Made by a program: the position numbers and the translations under genes
Notes under the pieces: generated by a model
What the model saw: the letters and a program-made list of their open reading frames with translations, nothing else
What the model was told of the DNA's origin: nothing
Database searches by the model: none
Assembly: GCA_014529385.2 (NCBI GenBank)
Contig: CM043942.1
Location: forward strand, 28,699,469 to 28,763,468
Source: Adiantum capillus-veneris
Taxonomy: Eukaryota > Streptophyta > Polypodiopsida > Polypodiales > Pteridaceae
Reading direction: 5' to 3'
DNA: 64,000 nt
In this document: positions 20,906 to 32,734 of the stretch, piece by piece
How positions within the stretch are numbered: the first letter of the stretch is position 1
How the letters are laid out: every line of letters begins with the position of its first letter

Positions 20906-21870
20906 AAAAAATGTATTTTTCTAGCCCTGGTGGAGATTACTTTTACAACCTTATTAAAATCTTATTTTACAAATTGGAGCCCTTGCTATCGAACCACTTG
21001 ACCAATCTCATAAAAGATCATACATGCTACGCCATGCGTATGGAGACTCTCACATAAAAAGCATGCGTGAATTAACATATTCCATCTAAAACAGATGCAT
21101 TCTTGCTTTAAAGCAAGGTTTTCCTTCTATCTTAGTGTCAGTAATGCTTCAAAATGTAGGTTGGTGATATTCACCTCCACTAAATAAGGATTCGAAGTGT
21201 CAACCAAGCAGATAGAGTGGAAGGGAACTTTGTAAGGAGTCAGGACAAGTACCATAAATCTTACCTATGTTGTAACTAAACTTCACCTTTCGATTAACAA
21301 ATCTCTTGACTTCTGCATTATTTGATTATGATACCTAATTGATGTAGAAATTCAAGACAATCAATGAAACATTGAGATAGCATAAAGAGTCGGACGATTC
21401 GAAAGGACTTTTCCATCACGATGTCAATCTTCCGTGCTTTGTAAAGGCCTCCTAAATTGTTCGATCAGATATTGATTTATCTAATTTTTTTAAACATTGT
21501 AGATTTAGATTTACTTTTATGTTTATGTCCGTAGCAACTTTGAATACACCTCCACTTCCAAAAAGATTCATATGCTTCCTCTTGCCTCTTTTAATTGGTT
21601 TTTTTGACAAAAAAATGTTTGTGGATAGTAGGTTATGCATCAAACAATTCTCCGTTGGATTTTCCAGAGTCTAGTCCCCATTCTTCGAACTTTTTGCTTC
21701 AACACATCAGCGTCACCCGCAAGTTTTATTTTGAACCACTTATTGTGGATGAATTGATCGACTCTTTCCTTCACCGTTGTGAATAGCCTCTTAGGAGAAA
21801 TTAAAAAAAAACAAAACAAACGTTCTTAAGGGAAAACAAAAAGTGGGAGAGAGTTGTGGGGCCACAGAGG

Positions 21871-21871
<1 letters not shown>

Positions 21872-21904
<33 letters not shown>

Positions 21905-21925
21905 TGAGTGAGAGAGAGAGAGAGG
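21872..21925 (+). repeat. compound (GT)n(GA)n microsatellite
   Basis: Ten GT units run straight into GA units with two GTGAGT breaks. Confidence 0.9.
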
Positions 21926-22435
21926 AGAAGAAAAAACATTTGAGCACTCTGCAATGACATCCTTTTAAACTTTCTCTTCTACGCAGGTAGGCTACAAGGT
22001 CCCTTGATCACGGACCTCTTCCTTTCATTCACCTTCTTCTATTCAATCATTTGTACTCAATCCAACAATCTTTTTCTTGTGTGTCATACCTCTCACATAA
22101 CTCACTTGCACTTCACTATGCAATTGCACTTCTCACCTTTAAACAATAATCTCAACCTTAATAGGGAAACACCCATAGAAAAAATTTAAGGATGCTACCA
22201 ACTATACTTACAAATTTGCTCTCTCTTTATCAACCTCTCATGGTCCTTTTCTTTGCAACACCATATTAAATAAAATAGGAAATTCTCAATGAATTAAGAA
22301 TCTTAAACTTTGGCTCATCCCACTTAAAACGGGAAAAATCCCATATATTTTGGTAAATCTAGCTCTACTAAAATCTGAAGACCAGTATACACCACAAGAA
22401 TATCTTTTTTCAAGCACAAGGTCATCCTAAGAATG

Positions 22436-22620
22436 CATACACAGCTTGGATAAGATGAAGAAGCTAAGGCACACAACAAAGTCTATATTTATTAGTGCAT
22501 AAATAAGAAGATAAGTTAGCCCTAGAGTGATGGGTGTATATATAATGCAAGAAAACAAAAACCTCCTAGTGAGGAAAAAGTAACCCAATGGTCTTAAGTT
22601 TGTTCACACACCATCCAATC
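22436..22620 (-). repeat. diverged copia LTR fragment, inverted to its neighbour
   Basis: The minus strand follows the 227-bp LTR at 35121-35347: CACACAGCTTGGA, GCCCTAGAGTGATGGG, AAACCTCCTA and TGTTCACACA occur in matching order. It is more diverged than the LTR at 22875 and points the other way. Confidence 0.6.
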
Positions 22621-22874
22621 TTTAATTTTCATTTTGATCATTCTAAAACATCTTTAAGTGATCAAAACGACTTTTTATTACCTTCATAAATAGTCTAAAA
22701 TCTATTAAAAAAATAATTCAATAAGTGTAATGTCAAGATATTAGAAAGAAGATCTAACACCTATTGTGGTTGGAGAGAATTGCTAAAAAAACAAGTTTAA
22801 ATCAATTACATTTGATATAAGAACAAGGGAAAAGAGGATTAGTAAAAGAGGGAAAAACGTTGATCACATCCTTG

Positions 22875-23100
22875 TGTTACCATATACATGTGGTAGTGAT
22901 GTGTGTGAACACACTAAGATCGTCGGGGCATCTTTTCCCTCTTTAGGAGGTTTTTTCCCGTGCATTGTATATACTCCCATCACTCTAGGGCTATCTATCT
23001 TTCCATTGCACACTAAATAACATACTCTCTCTTGTGTGCCTTGAGCCTCCTTCGTCTTCTCCAAGCTATCTGCGTTTTCTCTGCAACCCTAATTCTAACA
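22875..23100 (+). repeat. copia 5' LTR (226 bp)
   Basis: Starts TGTTACCATATACATG, ends ATTCTAACA, and is closely similar to the minus-strand LTR at 35121-35347. The primer binding site follows directly, so it is a 5' LTR. At under 230 bp it is short for a plant copia element. Confidence 0.85.
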
Positions 23101-23102
23101 AT

Positions 23103-23114
23103 TGGTATCAGAGC
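23103..23114 (+). promoter_or_regulatory. primer binding site, initiator tRNA-Met
   Basis: TGGTATCAGAGC, complementary to the 3' end of plant initiator tRNA-Met, two bases after the LTR end. Confidence 0.9.
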
Positions 23115-23556
23115 AGGTTGCGTTCTCCCGGGCTTAGTCGTCACCAGTAGGTCCAGCATACGCCTACTCACTTTCTTCGATTTTTGTGAGCTTTGGCGAG
23201 CATTCGTAGGTCGATTTTTTTTTTTGATTCGGGCCCATTTCGACCTCCGTTTCCACTACATCCAGGTCTGCACATGCAATTTTTGTCATTTTGTGTAGAA
23301 TTTCGGTCAACGCAAATCATTGCATAACAGGTCCCATACAATTTGTTGCTTTTGCAGGTTGTGTTATATAGCGCATGCTAGTCTCACTCAGTTTCTCCTT
23401 ATTTTGGGCAGTTTTCACATCAAGTATGGGCATTTTCAATGGCTAATAACAACACAGATGTGTTCAAGATGTTTGTTTTGCTGAGGACAGATTGGATGGG
23501 GACAATTACCCTATGTGGGTTTACATGATGCAACATCTTCTTGTGTCAAAGGGCGT
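23115..23556 (+). pseudogene. copia leader and first codons of Gag, truncated
   Basis: The leader resembles that at 34760-35100 read on the other strand. ATGGCTAATAACAAC at 23439 opens Gag (NTDVFKMF), frameshifted within about 15 codons. Similarity to the related copies stops near 23556 (GTCAAAGGGCGT), where sequence of the minus-strand transposase-like pseudogene begins. Nothing further of this element lies to the right. Confidence 0.7.
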
Positions 23557-25714
23557 TTGAAACACTTGTTGAGCAATTTCATGGGCCTCCCCTGTGTTCT
23601 TTGCAGCAACGATAGACACATTTCCATCGTGACAGCCAATGGAATTCAAGAGTACCTCCACTCTTTCGATCGCTTCCTGGGACTTTTCCTACGGTTTCAT
23701 TGTGAAAGCGTAGTCAATGTGGAGCTTCAATAGCCTATCAAAAATGCACATAAATGCGTGTAATGTACAAAAATGTACATTCGATAGAGGAAATCGAAAG
23801 ATTGGATTCCAAGCGTGGTCTTTTTTATCCCGGTCTGGGGCATTGATCATGGGACATCTCAGAATAGGCGCTTCCCATTCTCTGCCTTCATCTCCGACAT
23901 CACGACAATCTAACCCTTGTTCTCCATGTCCTTGCCATGGAAGCATGGATCCGGCCTTTGCAGTGCTCTTATGTTATTTTTTTCCATTAGGTTTGTACCC
24001 TCGAGTGCAAAATGGACAAGGCATGAGAGAAGAAGCCCCTTGTTTGCATCCAAGCAAGCACTTTATGGTCTTCAAATCCCCACCTAAGTGCCACTCCACA
24101 TCATAACTACCAAAACCCTCAATCTCCAACTTCTGACCTGCAATTTGGGAGTGTATTACTTCTGTGATCCATGGAGTTCTCTCAAAAATCCATGAAAGTA
24201 CTCCATTGGTCTCTTTGGGCACCTCAATAGCACCCAACCACAAAATGTCTTTCTCTGATTGCACGCTAAAAGATGGGGTGGGAGATGGCTCGACTGAATC
24301 CCTTCGCTTGGTTTGCAGAAGGGCCTCGTTCATTAGAGTGACACTTAGCCTCTCTAACCTTCGGCCTTTCACTATTTGACACTCATCGAGTTTCAGCACA
24401 AAAGCGACTTTTGTGCCAAGCACTACAAAATAAATAGTGCTAAAACCTTAAACTTCAGAGTCTATGATAAGAATAATACCAAAGAAAAAAGTAAAGTGTG
24501 TCACCTTCTTCAGGTAACTCGTAAAATCTAAGCATGGCTTCTTGAAGCCTTCTAAGATCCACGAAAATATTGTTCCACATTGTGTAAGGAAAGCCCTTCT
24601 CCGAAGGTCTTATGGATTGTTTCTTACCTTTTCTCTTTGTCTTTGTTGTGCACGAAGCATAAAGGGAAGTTGGCATTGTGTCCTCAATGTGTAGGTATGT
24701 CCCAATGCGGGAGAACACATCTTCGTTTGTGGCCTTCTTTGCAAGCTTGACCTTGTGAGGAACGGGAAATAGGTTTTCCACAATGCCATGTTCTTTGAGG
24801 GCATCCTTTAGGAGTTGGAAAATAGCCTAATAGGCTTTGGTGCTGATTCCAGCCTCATCACAAGCTTGTTGAACGTCATCATCACTAACCACATTTCTTA
24901 ATTTACGCATAAGGTCCTTGGTGAGTGCATCCTTAATGTGCTTACCTCCAGGTGATTGTAAGATAGAAATCACGTCCTGGGTATTGAGACAACTAGTGAG
25001 AAGGTTGACTCGATCATTTTGGCTTGTTCCACCGCATGCCTCCTGGATGAAGTTTCTAGCAACAAATAAACATAAGTGTTAGAAAATAGTGTGAAGTAAG
25101 AATGCATCATGCAAGTAAAGACCAAATCACCTTGTGGCTGTAACTCGTTGTTTGCGTGCTCCTCCCGAATGTGCAAGAGTTTCAATGGATGAATACGTGC
25201 GTTTGCGTTCCCTTGCACCAAGGGGTGTTTCTTTCAAGTATGTGATGGTGTTGGTAAGCTTTTGGATGTGGGACTCCTTTTCTTGCATTTGTTGTTCAAG
25301 AGTTTTAACTACCCTCTCCGAAGAGGAAACACTATCTTGTAATGCCGTCATCTTGAGGTGAAGAGCTTGACATTCATGCATCCACATATGCAAAGAAGCA
25401 CCTGCACCACCCATACACAACCGCTTGCAATAGCCTAACAAAACTGCTTCTCCCCTCCCAAGAAATTGAAGAAATGTGAAAAGGCTATTAAACGGTGGAT
25501 GGAAGCGGCTTATAGAATCGTAAGGGTACAAATGGCCATCCACCCAAATGTCAACATTGGTCTCACAAGCGGTGCGACGTTCCTGTGATGACCTTTGATC
25601 ACCTTCACTAGTGGTCTTCAGTGCAAATGCCGTGGGTAAGCGAATATGTATGCTTTTGGTGTGCGGAGTACGTGGTGGTGGAAGCAAACCATTTGTGATG
25701 TCTGTGAGCACCAT
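23557..25714 (-). pseudogene. transposase-like gene with introns, family not identified
   Basis: Reads leftward from a likely ATG at 25714. Exon 1 (25714-25131) has a heptad-type coiled coil (SSERVVKTLEQQMQEKESHI) and a basic end. Exon 2 (25055-24505) and exon 3 (from 24422) are joined by GT-AG introns. Exon 3 contains FVLKLDECQ, then DILWLGAIEVPKE, HLGGDLKTIKCLLG, a CxxC motif MPCPFC, and PLSNVHFCTLHAF. Acidic residues around a CxxC zinc motif, followed by an LH motif, recall the interrupted RNase H fold of DDE transposases such as Transib/RAG1 and CACTA. I cannot name the family. Frame is kept across exon 3 except for nonsense codons: TAG at 24827-24829, TAA near 23974 and TAG near 23689. 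The 3' end is cut by copia sequence near 23557. Confidence 0.5.
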
Positions 25715-26588
25715 GGAAGCTGTTGCGTGAGGAAGCAAATGATGAAAAGATAGAGGGGGAAGGGTAGGGAGGTTGAGGAAGATGGGAGGAGAGAAGGTGG
25801 GAGGGGGGGGAGGGAGAGATTGGGGAGAAGGAGGAAGGTAGGGGCAGGGAGGGAGAGGAGAGGGAGAGAGATAGATAGATAGATAGATTGAATTATCGTC
25901 CACGGAGGTCATATATGACCTATGGAACCAAAAAAACAGCATTACAACAAATCGTTCTCAGTGCGGGTTGATACATATCAGTTAAGGACTGAGGGTCCAT
26001 CAAGAGGGTAGGGTAAAGGGAGAACAAAATGTTTATTACTTTTTGGGGGAAAAGAGTTTTGAAAAAATGGACTTTCTAAGCTTGTGGGTTAAAAAATGGG
26101 TCAAAAAATAATTTTTGGATATGTATATATGTGGGAGAGAGTTTTAAGTTAGAAACAAGTAAAAATGATTTATTTTTTTTAAAAGTCAAATTTTGTCTCT
26201 TTGTGACCCACGTTTTTGCTGATGTGGACACACCCCTATGCTTCCTTCACTTTAAAAAAAGCTAGAGAGAGAAAGTAACCCTTTAGGTCCACATCCTACT
26301 TTTGTCTAAAAAAAAGGCTAGAAAAGCCTACTCAAAACTACCTTCTTCAATGCCCGTGCCCCCTAAACCCCACACAACATTAGCCTTAATCCCTAAAAAT
26401 TAGGATTCCTTACAAGGCCCATGCAAGGTTCATATTTCTCCTAATGGCCAAAGGGAGTCAAAGAGAGCTTTTGGAGAGGGAACCTATGAATAGGAGTTAG
26501 TAGGTTAGTTTTTGTTTTGCAAGGATTATTGAACAGAAGTGTAATTGAGGTGAGCGCCCTATCTCTATCTTTTCTCTCTCCCTGTGTC
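25715..26588. other. upstream region of the transposase-like gene, no gene
   Basis: Contains a purine-rich GGGA/GATA simple repeat (about 25790-25888) and the 16-bp perfect palindrome AGGTCATATATGACCT at 25906-25921, about 190 bp upstream of the proposed ATG. The rest is AT-rich without features. Confidence 0.5.
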
Positions 26589-28057
26589 TGTCATAAAATC
26601 TAATATGTAACCAACCCAAATGATTTTCTCATATTAAACTGATCGTTTAATGTGGGAGAATAAACGAGAACAAGGGTTAAGATATAGACATGTGCTTATA
26701 GATCTATCTCAACACAGGGCCAATGGTAAAGGGGCCCAAATGAGAGATGGTCTATCAAAGAGCAAGGCTAACCAATGGAGCATAAGACCTGAGGGTTAGC
26801 TTCATTGAAGACCTCCAATAGTTAGCGTAAAAGTCCTTTGACCTTAGGTAAGCTAGGGCTGGAGCTTGAGGTGGGAACCCGGCCCAAGCTTGAGGTGCTT
26901 GATGATTGAGGTGCTTGAGGTGCTTGATGATTGAGACGCTTGAGGTGCTTGACATGCTAGGGCTGTACTTGAGGTGAGAACCCAGCCCAAGCTTAAAGTG
27001 CTTAAGGGCCAAGCTTGTAGTGGGAACTGGGACTAAGCTTAAGGGGCTTGAGGTGTCAAAAGTCAAAGATCCAATCCCTACAAGGAGGGGCCGAGCCCTA
27101 CACGAGGGGGGATGAGAGAAAACACCCACACACTCACACAAGGCATACTTGGTACAAAGAAAGCAAAGGGACACTTGTCAAGCTCCTCCTCATGTTGCCC
27201 TCATGGTGTGCCTGAAGCCTATTGGTTGGCCACCCAAGGGGTCCAATGATAATTTAGAAGATTTAATTAATTGTTTTTGCATTTATCAAGTCCTCTCTCT
27301 CAAAGGGGAAAGGGGGACACTTGTCCCAAGGCTACCCTTGTTGCTTGTAATGCCTCCTGCTTGTGATTGGCTAGGCCTGGAGGGGTCCAATGAGCTTCAA
27401 GCATGAGCTACAAGGGGGGGTCGACCAAAGAAATCTAGGGGGTTTCTTAGGGGGTATACTGTCCCACAGACACTCACACACACTCTCATTGTGCATTGTG
27501 CAAAGTGAAAGAGCTTCCTCTCCTTATCCAAGCAAATAGAGGTTGAGAGCCTACACCAACCCTCTTGGCTATGGAGTGCAAATTCAACCAAAGATCCATG
27601 CTTCAATGCTTGCCATCTTCTCCATCTTCATCATTACTATGATATTATGTATGCTAGCAAGAAGAGTTATGATAAGTGAGGAACTAATTCTTTCTCCTAA
27701 GAAATGTTTCTTCTTACTCTTCCCTACCCTCATTCCCTGCTAGCTCTCTCCAGCTTCGAAGGTGTGAGGTCTTGGGACTGAGGCTTGGGATAGTTAAAGC
27801 TTTCTTTAAAGTTTATGTTATGCTTGTGATGCATGAAGCTTTCCATCTTCATTGCATCACATAGGTCACAAGGAACACAAAGATTGTATTATAACAAGTC
27901 TCTCTTAATGGGAGAATCATAATACAAATGCCTATTGGAGGGGAACCAGCTCCACATAAATCCGGTCCTCAACTATTGTCATGTTCTCTAAATTCTCTCT
28001 CTTGCAAACGTATTGTTCATGCCAAGTTAACTAGTTGCTATGTATATGTTGTTATCT
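26589..28057 (+). repeat. gypsy LTR copy B plus about 100 bp of leader
   Basis: Opposite strand to copy A. The LTR starts TGTCATAAAATC and ends CCAGCTCCACA at 27958 (1370 bp). A further 99 bp (to 28057) is shared with copy C but not with copy A. The AGGTGCTTGAGG minisatellite lies at about 26890-27010. Sequence to the right changes abruptly to the CACTA-type element. No gag follows. Confidence 0.7.
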
Positions 28058-28336
28058 TCAACTATGTTCACCCGCTATGCTCACAAAGTACTTTCTCACA
28101 GTACGAGCGCGAGTATGCAAGCAGAAAGGGCTTAAATGCCCTGATGGACATTCTCAGTTATCGCGGCGGCATGGTTAGTATTTCACTTTACTCTTTTACA
28201 TTTGTTGTATTTTAATGATAAGCTAAGAAATCAGATTGTTTTGTAATCATATGTTTATACTTACACAAAGTCTTATTGTTTTTTTCTGCAGAATCCGAGA
28301 GATACGCCGCTTGGACGTGATGAGACATCTGATTAG
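28058..28336 (+). pseudogene. 3' end of an unidentified two-exon coding sequence in the CACTA fragment
   Basis: An open stretch ending SYRGGM (to 28173) is followed by a GT donor. An AG acceptor at 28290-28291 joins it in frame to NPRDTPLGRDETSD and a TAG stop at 28334-28336. It lies just inside the CACTA end and may be the C-terminus of one of that element's proteins. Short and unrecognised. Confidence 0.4.
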
Positions 28337-29011
28337 ACGAGCTGTAGCCAGATGGAATTTTATTTATTTTGTCATAGCATGTATAACGAGATGACATGTA
28401 TACATATTTTTGTAACTATTGAAAAACAATGTATTTTCTACATAATGACACTTGTGTTGTAACTATTACATTTGCAAAGCTTAACAATCAAGTGATTTTG
28501 CCTATGATGTGTATAATTGCCATTGATTTACTTTTGTCAATTCACTTTCGTCCAATTACTTTTGTCACTTTTGTATCTTTATGTTGCAAACAATACTGTG
28601 CATGATGGAGTTAATGGTTATATTGTCTTGTGGGTGACTACTTTAGGTCTATACCTTGCACTTTCTTTCAAAGGTGAATCTGGGCTTATCTTGGATTCAT
28701 TTAGGTTTACTCTATTATGGAAACATTCAATATGGTTGATGGGTGGCAGGGCATTGAACCCAAAAAAAATTACTCTTGGACGTCACTATAAGCTTCTCTA
28801 TATAAGGTTCTACAACGTCGCTATAAGCGTCGCTACAAGGACTGTACTCGTTTCTATATAGCGACAATTATAGCGTCGCATATAACGACGCTCATAGTGA
28901 CGTTCTCATAGTGACGCTTTTAGCGACTATCTTAGTGACGCGGGTGATTAAAAAAACCCAATGTATTTCCATCGCGAAAAGCGTCACAAGTGCACATAGC
29001 CTCTTGTAGTG
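28058..29011 (+). mobile_element. right end of a CACTA-type DNA transposon
   Basis: The right boundary reads CCTCTTGTAGTG, that is CACTACAAGAGG inward, the typical CACTA terminus. The 230 bp before it are crowded with TAGCGAC, GTCGCTATA and TAGTGACG words in both orientations, the usual subterminal transposase-binding repeats. The left end was not found; it is cut by LTR copy B at 28057. Confidence 0.65.
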
Positions 29012-30262
29012 TTTGACCTTAGGTAAGCTAGGGTTGAGCTTGAGGTGGGAACCTGACCCAAGCTTGAGGTGGAAACCCGGACGAAGCTTAAGGTGCTTGA
29101 GGTGCTTACTGACTGAGGTGCTTGAGATGCTTGATGATTGAGATGCTTGAGATGCTAGGGCTATACTTGAGGTGAGAACCCAGCCCAAGCTTAAAAGTGC
29201 TTAAGGGCCAAGCTTGTAGTGGGAACTGGGCCTAAGCTTGAGAGGCTTGAGGTGTCAAAAGTCAAAGATCCAATCCTACAAGGAGGGGGAGAGCCCTACA
29301 CGAGGGGGGATGAGAGAGAACACCCACACACTCACACAAGGCATACTTGGTACAAAAAAATCATAAGGGATACTTGTCAAGTTCCTTCTGGTGTTGCCCT
29401 CATGGTGTGCCTGAAGCCTATTGGTTGACCACCCAAGGGGTCCAATGATAATTTAAGAGATTTAATTAATTGTCTTTGCATTTATCAATTCCTCTCTCTC
29501 AAAGGGAAAAGGGGGACACTTGTCCCAAGGCTACCCTTGTTGCTTGTAATGCCTCATGCTTGTGATTGGCTAGGCGTGGAGGGATCCAATGAGCTTCAAG
29601 CATGAGCTACAAGGGGAAGTCGACCAAAGCAAGCTAGGGGGTTGCTTAGGGGGTATACTCTCCCACACACACTCACACACTCTCTCATTATGCATTGTGC
29701 AAAGTGCAAGAGCTCCCTCTCCTTCTCCAAGCAAGTAGAGCTTGAGAGCCTAAACCAACCCTCTTGGCTATGGAGTGCAAATTCAACCAAGAGCCATGCT
29801 TCAATGCTTAAGCTTTCCATCTTCTCCATCTTCATTATTGTGCTATTATGTATGCTAGCAAGAAGAGTTATGATAAGTGAGGAACTAACTCTTTCTCATA
29901 AATAATGTTTCTTCTTCCTCTTCCCTACCCTCATTCCCTGCTAGCTCTGTTCACCTTCGAAGGTGTTTGAGGTCTTGCGACTGAGGCTTGGGATAGTTAA
30001 AGCTTTCTTCAAAGTTTATGTTATGCTTGTGATGCATGAATCTTTCCATCTTCATTGCATCACCTAGGTCACAAGGAACACAAAGATTGTATTGTAACAA
30101 GTCTCTCTTAATGGGAGAAATCAATATATAAATGCCTATTGGAGGGGGGACCGGCTTCACATCAATCCGGTCCTCAACTATTGTCATGTTCTCTAAATTC
30201 TCTCTCTTGCAAAGGTATTGTTCATGCCAAGTTAACTAGTTGCTATGTTTATGTTGTTATCT
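29012..30262 (+). repeat. gypsy LTR copy C, 5'-truncated, plus leader
   Basis: Begins at TTTGACCTTAGG, which corresponds to about 240 bp inside copy B. It runs to the LTR end at 30161 (GGCTTCACA) and continues with the same ~100 bp leader as copy B. The left edge touches the CACTA terminus and the right edge touches copia pol sequence. Confidence 0.7.
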
Positions 30263-32734
30263 TGTCATAAATGTCCTGTGAGCTTACATTACTGTCTCTA
30301 GTACATGACAGCAAGGGCTGAACAGAATCTTCCACAAACAATACATCCCGTGAAACCAGAATACGTTTTGTTTGTGGATGATACAACCTGTAACCTTTGC
30401 TTTCATCACTATAACCAACAAAAATACATTTGACAGCCTTATCATCCAATTTTCTGCGCTGCACTTGTGGCACCAAAGCATATGCCAAACAACCAAAAAC
30501 ACGAATGTGCTCAATAGAAGGCTTTCTATCATACCATGCTTCATATGGAGTAATAGACTACAAAGCTTTCGTAGGACACTTGTTAAGTACATAAGTGGCA
30601 CACATGATGGCCTCAAGCCAAAAAGAATGCGGCAAAGCTTGACTTTTGACCATACATCGTGCCATTTCCGCCAGTGACCTATTTTTCCTCTCAGCAACAC
30701 CATTTTGCTGAGGTGTATAAGGCACTGTACATTGATGTTTTATCCCACGACTAGCCAGAAATGCATTAAATTCATGAGACATATACTCCCCCCCTCGATC
30801 GGAACGGAGGGTGCCCATTGTACATTTCGAGACATTTTCAGGCATAGCCATAAATTGTTTGAAGCACATAAAAACTTTGGACTTCACTTTAAGCGGAAAT
30901 ACCCATCCATGCCTAGAGTAATCATCAATGAAAGTCACGAAGTACAGGTAATTGCCCAAGGACGGAGTTTGCATGGGCCCACAAACATCACTATGCACAA
31001 GCTGCAACCTGCATGTGGCCCGAACTGAACCATCCTTTGGAAATTTAGAACGCTGCATCTTACCCAAAATACAGCCTTCACAAACATGTTTGACAGGTGC
31101 TTCAAGAGGTGGCAAAGAAGCAACCATATCATATTTTTGCAAACGCAGCAAACTGGCAAAATTCAGATGACCAAAACGTGCATGCCAAAGTTTTGCATCT
31201 GAAATAGCCCTTGAATCTGCAACAGCATTTGCAAAATTTTGTCCACACTTTTCATACAAAGTGAGCTTATACAGCCCACGGCACAAAAGCCCAGATGCAA
31301 CAATTTCATCACCAAAACAAAGATCATGAACTGTACATCTGTCATCCACAAATTTGACTACAAGTCCAGGTCTAGCAAGTGCAGATACAGACAAGAGATT
31401 CTTCTTGATCCCAGGTACATAAAGTGCATCAACAAGTGTGAAGGAGCTGCCATTAGCAGCGGTGAGCACAATCTTTCCAACTCCTTGAACTGGATAAGAG
31501 GCGTTGTTGGCGCAAGTGACTGAATTCCCATGAGGGACAGACTCGAGAGAGGTTAACAATTCACGATGTGAGGTAATGTGCTTTGTAGCACCACTGTCGA
31601 AATACCACACATGTGAATCTGCAGCAACTGACAAGCATGCATCATGGACAACAGGATTGTAAGTGCACTCTGCGCTAAAAGCCCATTCTGCATCAACATC
31701 AGCAACATAGTCTCCTTTCATAGAAGACTCAACAATGGCCACATTTGTAGTGGAACCAACATTTGCAGTGGAACCACCCTCTTTCTTCTTAGCCCCTTTG
31801 GCCTTCAACTTAGGACACGACTTGATCAAGTGATCATTGGCTTTACAATTATGGCAACACATCTTCTTTTTGCCCTTATCACCAGAATTTCCAGACGAAT
31901 TGCTGCCAGCAGAAGCATTAGGACCAAAATTTTTGCCACTCGCAGCAGAACCATAAGAAGTGGCTGCATTGCTGTTACCACCCTTTCTTTGAGAAGCAAT
32001 AAAAGCTTGTTCAACTGGACGCTTTCTAGTCTTGTTTTTTTTGGAAAGTGACTCTTGCAACAACAATGTGCATAATGCATCAAACTTGACAACTTCTGGA
32101 TTTCCTTGGGTCATAAGTCTCCAAGTACTAGCAAAAGTCTGGTAAGAATTTGGTAAGGCATCAAGAACAGTTTGCACAAGGAAACTATCTGAAATGACTT
32201 CATTTGCAGAAATAAGTTGCTCATTAATATCCTTGACACCAGCAAGGAAAGTGTCCATATCATCTTCCTCATGCATAATCTTCGATTCCAGCTCTTTAGG
32301 CAGCAAAGCAATTTTAGCCTCATTGCGGCTTGCATAAAGACCTGCTAGAATATCCCAAGCATGTTTTGCAGATTTCGCTGAACGAAATTGAGGAGGAATG
32401 GTGCGCTTCATAGATCCTCAACATCGCCTACATCCTCAGAACCAGGACGTACATCAATGCCCTGCGTAATATTCCACATGCCCTTTGACACAAGAACATG
32501 TTGCATCATGTAAACCCACATAGGGTGATTGTCCCCATCCAATTTGTCCTCAGCAGCAAACATCTTGAACACATCTGTGTTGTTGTCAGCCATAAAAAAT
32601 GTCTGCACTTGATGTGAAAACTGCCTGAAATTAGGAGAAACTGAGTGAGAGCAACACGTGCTATATAACACAACCTGCAGCAGACTGTATGGGACCTGTC
32701 ATGCAGTAACTGGCGTTGACAAAAATTCTGCATG
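30263..32734 (-). pseudogene. copia gag-protease-integrase, copy 2 (3' and 5' truncated)
   Basis: Leftward: about 130 bp of leader, Gag ATG at 32594 (MADNNTDVF), a stop after about 60 codons where some 40 codons present in copy 1 are missing, then a 617-codon open frame from 32411. That frame has the Gag UBN2-type domain, zinc knuckle CHNCKANDHLIKSC (about 31815-31860), protease FDSGATKHITS (about 31580-31610), the HHCC pre-integrase region, and integrase FIDDYSRH, RSDRGGEY and PQQNGVAERKNR. An in-frame TAG lies near 30556. The frame then runs on (RVFGCLAYA, YRLYHPQTK) until it is cut at 30262. Reverse transcriptase, RNase H and the 3' LTR are absent. Confidence 0.85.

Noticed and set aside
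24421-24446. CACTACAAAATAAATAGTGC as a possible left CACTA terminus
   Set aside because: On the minus strand this is the 3' splice region (TTTTGTAG acceptor) of an intron in the transposase-like pseudogene. It is not followed by subterminal repeats like those at 28780-29000.
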